Assembly: GCA_035275805.1 (NCBI GenBank)
Contig: DATEMG010000157.1
Span: 1 to 33,423 of the forward strand
Reading direction: 5' to 3'
Origin: JAJVID01 sp035275805
GTDB taxonomy: Bacteria > Acidobacteriota > Blastocatellia > RBC074
DNA length: 33,423 bases
Numbering within the stretch: position 1 is the stretch's first letter; every line of letters starts with the position of its first letter. A program made the position numbers and the translations under genes. The notes below the pieces were generated by a model. The model made no database searches. It had not been told where the DNA came from and saw only the letters and a list, made by a program, of their open reading frames with translations. Positions 31,535 through 33,423 of this stretch are shown here, in pieces.

Positions 31535-31623
31535 AAGCGCGCCAGGCGTCCTTCTGGACAAGCCGCCCGCAGGTCAAGTAGAGTGGCTTTTACCGCCACC
31601 GCCACCGATAGGAGAAATCATCA

Positions 31624-32721
31624 GTGTTACGCGCAGGCATCGTCGGTCTGCCGAACGTCGGCAAATCGACTCTATTCAACGCGCTTACCGCGACGCGAGG
31701 CGCCGAGAGCGCCAACTATCCTTTCAGCACCACGGGCGCGAACGTCGGCGTCATCAATGTGCCCGACGCGCGGCTCGCCCCCCTGGCCAAAATAGCCAAG
31801 ACCAACAAGATCGTTTACGCGACGGTCGAATTCGTCGATATCGCCGGATTGGCCAAAGGCGCGAGCCGGGGCGAGGGCCTCGGCAATCAGTTCCTTCATC
31901 ACATACGCGAGACAGAACTGATCGTCCACGTCGTGCGCTGTTTCGAGGACGAAAACGTCGTCCACGTCGAGGAGACCATCAACCCGCGGCGCGACGTCGA
32001 AACGCTCAACCTGGAATTGATCCTGGCCGACCTGGCCACGGTCGAAAAACGGCGCGAGCGCGTGACCAAACAGGCCAAGGTCGGAGACAAGACCGCAAAA
32101 GAAGAACTCGATCTTCTGGACAAACTGCAAGCGGCTTTCGACGACGGCAGACCAGCGAGGCTCGCCGGATTGACCGATGAAGAAAAAGCGAAGGCTTATC
32201 ACCTCTTCCTGTTGACGATGAAACCGATGATCTACGTCGCCAACGTCTCTGAATCCGATCTGAGCAAACCCGAGACTGATTTCATTCGGCAAGTGCGCGA
32301 ACACGCCGAGAGCGAAGGGGTCGATCACGTCGTCATCAGCGCGCAACTCGAGGCCGATCTTGTAGACCTCGAACCCGAAGAGCGCCCGGAATACATGGCC
32401 AGCCTGGGCGTCACAGAAACGGGACTCGGCAAACTGATCCGCGGCGCCTATCACACGCTAGGCCTGATCTCCTTTTTCACCGCCGGCGAGAAGGAGGCGC
32501 GCGCCTGGACGATCCGCAAAGGCGCGAAGGCCCCGGAAGCCGCCGGAGAGATCCACTCAGACATCGAACGCGGCTTCATTCGCGCCCAGGTCGTCGCCTA
32601 TAACCACATGATCGAGGCCGGCTCTGAAGTCGCCGCCAAAGAGAAAGGCTGGATGCGGCTGGAAGGCAAAGAATATGTCGTGCAGGACGCCGATGTGATC
32701 GAATTTCGATTCAACGTTTAA
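31624..32721 (+). CDS. ychF: Obg-family ATPase YchF (OLA1 homologue)
   Basis: Universally conserved P-loop ATPase associated with ribosomes and stress response. It starts at GTG 31624, preceded by TAGGAG in GATAGGAGAAATCATCA. The G1 loop is GLPNVGKST (residues 8-16), followed by YPFSTTGANVGVINVPDARL, the switch II region DIAGLAKGASRGEGLGNQFL, and NVSE (207-210) in place of the NKxD of GTPases, which explains the ATP preference. The C-terminal TGS domain (about 280-365, ending FRFNV) is complete. 365 aa is the standard length. Together with the preceding pfkB-type gene it forms a same-strand pair 89 bp apart. Confidence 0.97.
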   Translation: MLRAGIVGLPNVGKSTLFNALTATRGAESANYPFSTTGANVGVINVPDARLAPLAKIAKTNKIVYATVEFVDIAGLAKGASRGEGLGNQFLHHIRETELIVHVVRCFEDENVVHVEETINPRRDVETLNLELILADLATVEKRRERVTKQAKVGDKTAKEELDLLDKLQAAFDDGRPARLAGLTDEEKAKAYHLFLLTMKPMIYVANVSESDLSKPETDFIRQVREHAESEGVDHVVISAQLEADLVDLEPEERPEYMASLGVTETGLGKLIRGAYHTLGLISFFTAGEKEARAWTIRKGAKAPEAAGEIHSDIERGFIRAQVVAYNHMIEAGSEVAAKEKGWMRLEGKEYVVQDADVIEFRFNV

Positions 32722-32751
32722 AGATCTTATTTCACTCAAGAAAGTTCAGAA

Positions 32752-33297
32752 ATGGGAACGGACAGCGTCAAACTATTCAACAAGATGTTGAGCGATCGGA
32801 TTTTGGGTATGACTAAATCCAAGCTGATCCGTTATGTCGAGGAAAACCTCGATTCTCTGAAGGAGATGGAAAATAGTGGCGGTTTCGTTTATAGCATCGT
32901 GTTATTCGAACTCAATGAACAAGGCGGTTCCGTCGCGGAAGCTGTGGAAAGACTGATTGCCGAAAAAAATACGCTGGAGCAGCTAAAGGATGAGCTTATT
33001 CACGATTTTGCTTTCGGCGTAGAGGAAATCCATCTCGACTATTGGGGCTGTTACGCCGAAGTCTTTACAGAAGGAAACCCCAAAGGTTCACTTTCTTCGA
33101 TGAAATATTTTGGATACAAAGAAGAGGTGTACCTGTTTCTCCAACCCCAACACGTTGATCGGATGATTCGTTCGTTGAACCAGCATCTCGATGATCTGCG
33201 AATTATGGGAAAGGCTGAAATCGAGAGGCTGGAATACTTCAGGGACTTCTGCGTAGGACATCCGGGCTATTGGGTAGCCAACATATTCGATTTTTGA
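32752..33297 (+). CDS. hypothetical protein, lower-GC gene
   Basis: I do not recognise a family. The 181-residue product is acidic, mostly helical (ENLDSLKEMENSGG, EQLKDELIHDFAFG), with a central aromatic beta-like section (LDYWGCYAEVFTEG, SMKYFGYKEEVYLFLQPQHV) and the final segment GYWVANIFDF. There is no signal peptide or membrane helix. It begins 30 bp after ychF with only a weak purine-rich leader. The base composition is visibly lower in GC than all flanking genes, and codons end in A/T more often, so it may be acquired. It could be an immunity or effector-type protein, but nothing in the sequence demonstrates that. Confidence 0.7.
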   Translation: MGTDSVKLFNKMLSDRILGMTKSKLIRYVEENLDSLKEMENSGGFVYSIVLFELNEQGGSVAEAVERLIAEKNTLEQLKDELIHDFAFGVEEIHLDYWGCYAEVFTEGNPKGSLSSMKYFGYKEEVYLFLQPQHVDRMIRSLNQHLDDLRIMGKAEIERLEYFRDFCVGHPGYWVANIFDF

Positions 33298-33423
33298 ACC
33301 AGCCAGAGCCGGACAGGCTCAGCAGTCTGTAAACTAAGTTTTCTTGTGTTTAGCATTTTTTCTGGCGATATCCAGTTTATCTACAAACGTTGGGAGACAG
33401 CGTTTAGAGTCCCGGCTTTAGCC
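33298..33423. other. trailing non-coding sequence at window end
   Basis: 126 bp after the last gene. Apart from a short stem of the type GAGCCGGACAGGCTC (about 33306-33320) I see no feature here. Confidence 0.4.

Overview
The window looks like a chromosomal segment of a GC-rich Gram-negative bacterium, most plausibly Acidobacteriota. The gene content points there: an ECF sigma factor overlapping a transmembrane Ser/Thr kinase with a C-terminal beta-propeller, secreted M28 peptidase, FG-GAP/HYR-type surface protein, GMC dehydrogenase and HlyD/MacB cassette. This is inference from gene content and style; no rRNA or other phylogenetic marker RNA was recognised. No phage, plasmid, CRISPR or transposase genes were found.

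Layout. 1-2.2 kb: 3' part of a GMC dehydrogenase and an unknown gene. 2.2-4.6 kb: a tiny membrane protein, a nested palindrome region and a secreted M28 zinc peptidase. 5.0-10.4 kb: three successive HlyD-type membrane-fusion proteins and one MacB-type permease, with no ATPase gene in the cluster. 10.5-15.6 kb: a small membrane protein, a ThiS-like sulfur carrier, a secreted HExxH protein, a methyltransferase, a family-4 glycosyltransferase and a SprT/M48-like metalloprotein. 15.8-21.7 kb: RarA, an SDR oxidoreductase, an MFS exporter and UvrC. 21.8-26.6 kb: a seven-bladed FG-GAP surface protein, a three-TM protein of unknown function and a secreted TPR protein. 27.0-30.6 kb: the ECF sigma/kinase pair. 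30.6-33.3 kb: a PfkB sugar kinase, the YchF ATPase and a hypothetical gene of lower GC.

The most unusual property is not a gene. More than ten gene ends and junctions carry short hairpin elements built in the same way: a short word repeated quasi-tandemly in one arm and repeated again in inverted orientation in the other arm. The word differs between loci (GGGGAGT, ATTTTTCTGT, GATCGAGGATT, ATTCGTGTTCATTCG, GGGGCTTATG and others), but the architecture is constant. Four copies share the GGGGAGT word. One of these lies in frame inside the activation segment of the Ser/Thr kinase, another element type lies in frame inside the methyltransferase, and several elements supply the stop codons of neighbouring genes. 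All three internal junctions of the HlyD/MacB cluster contain one, each with a different word. I consider this hairpin population the best candidate for an undescribed system in the window. How it spreads and what it does cannot be decided from sequence alone.
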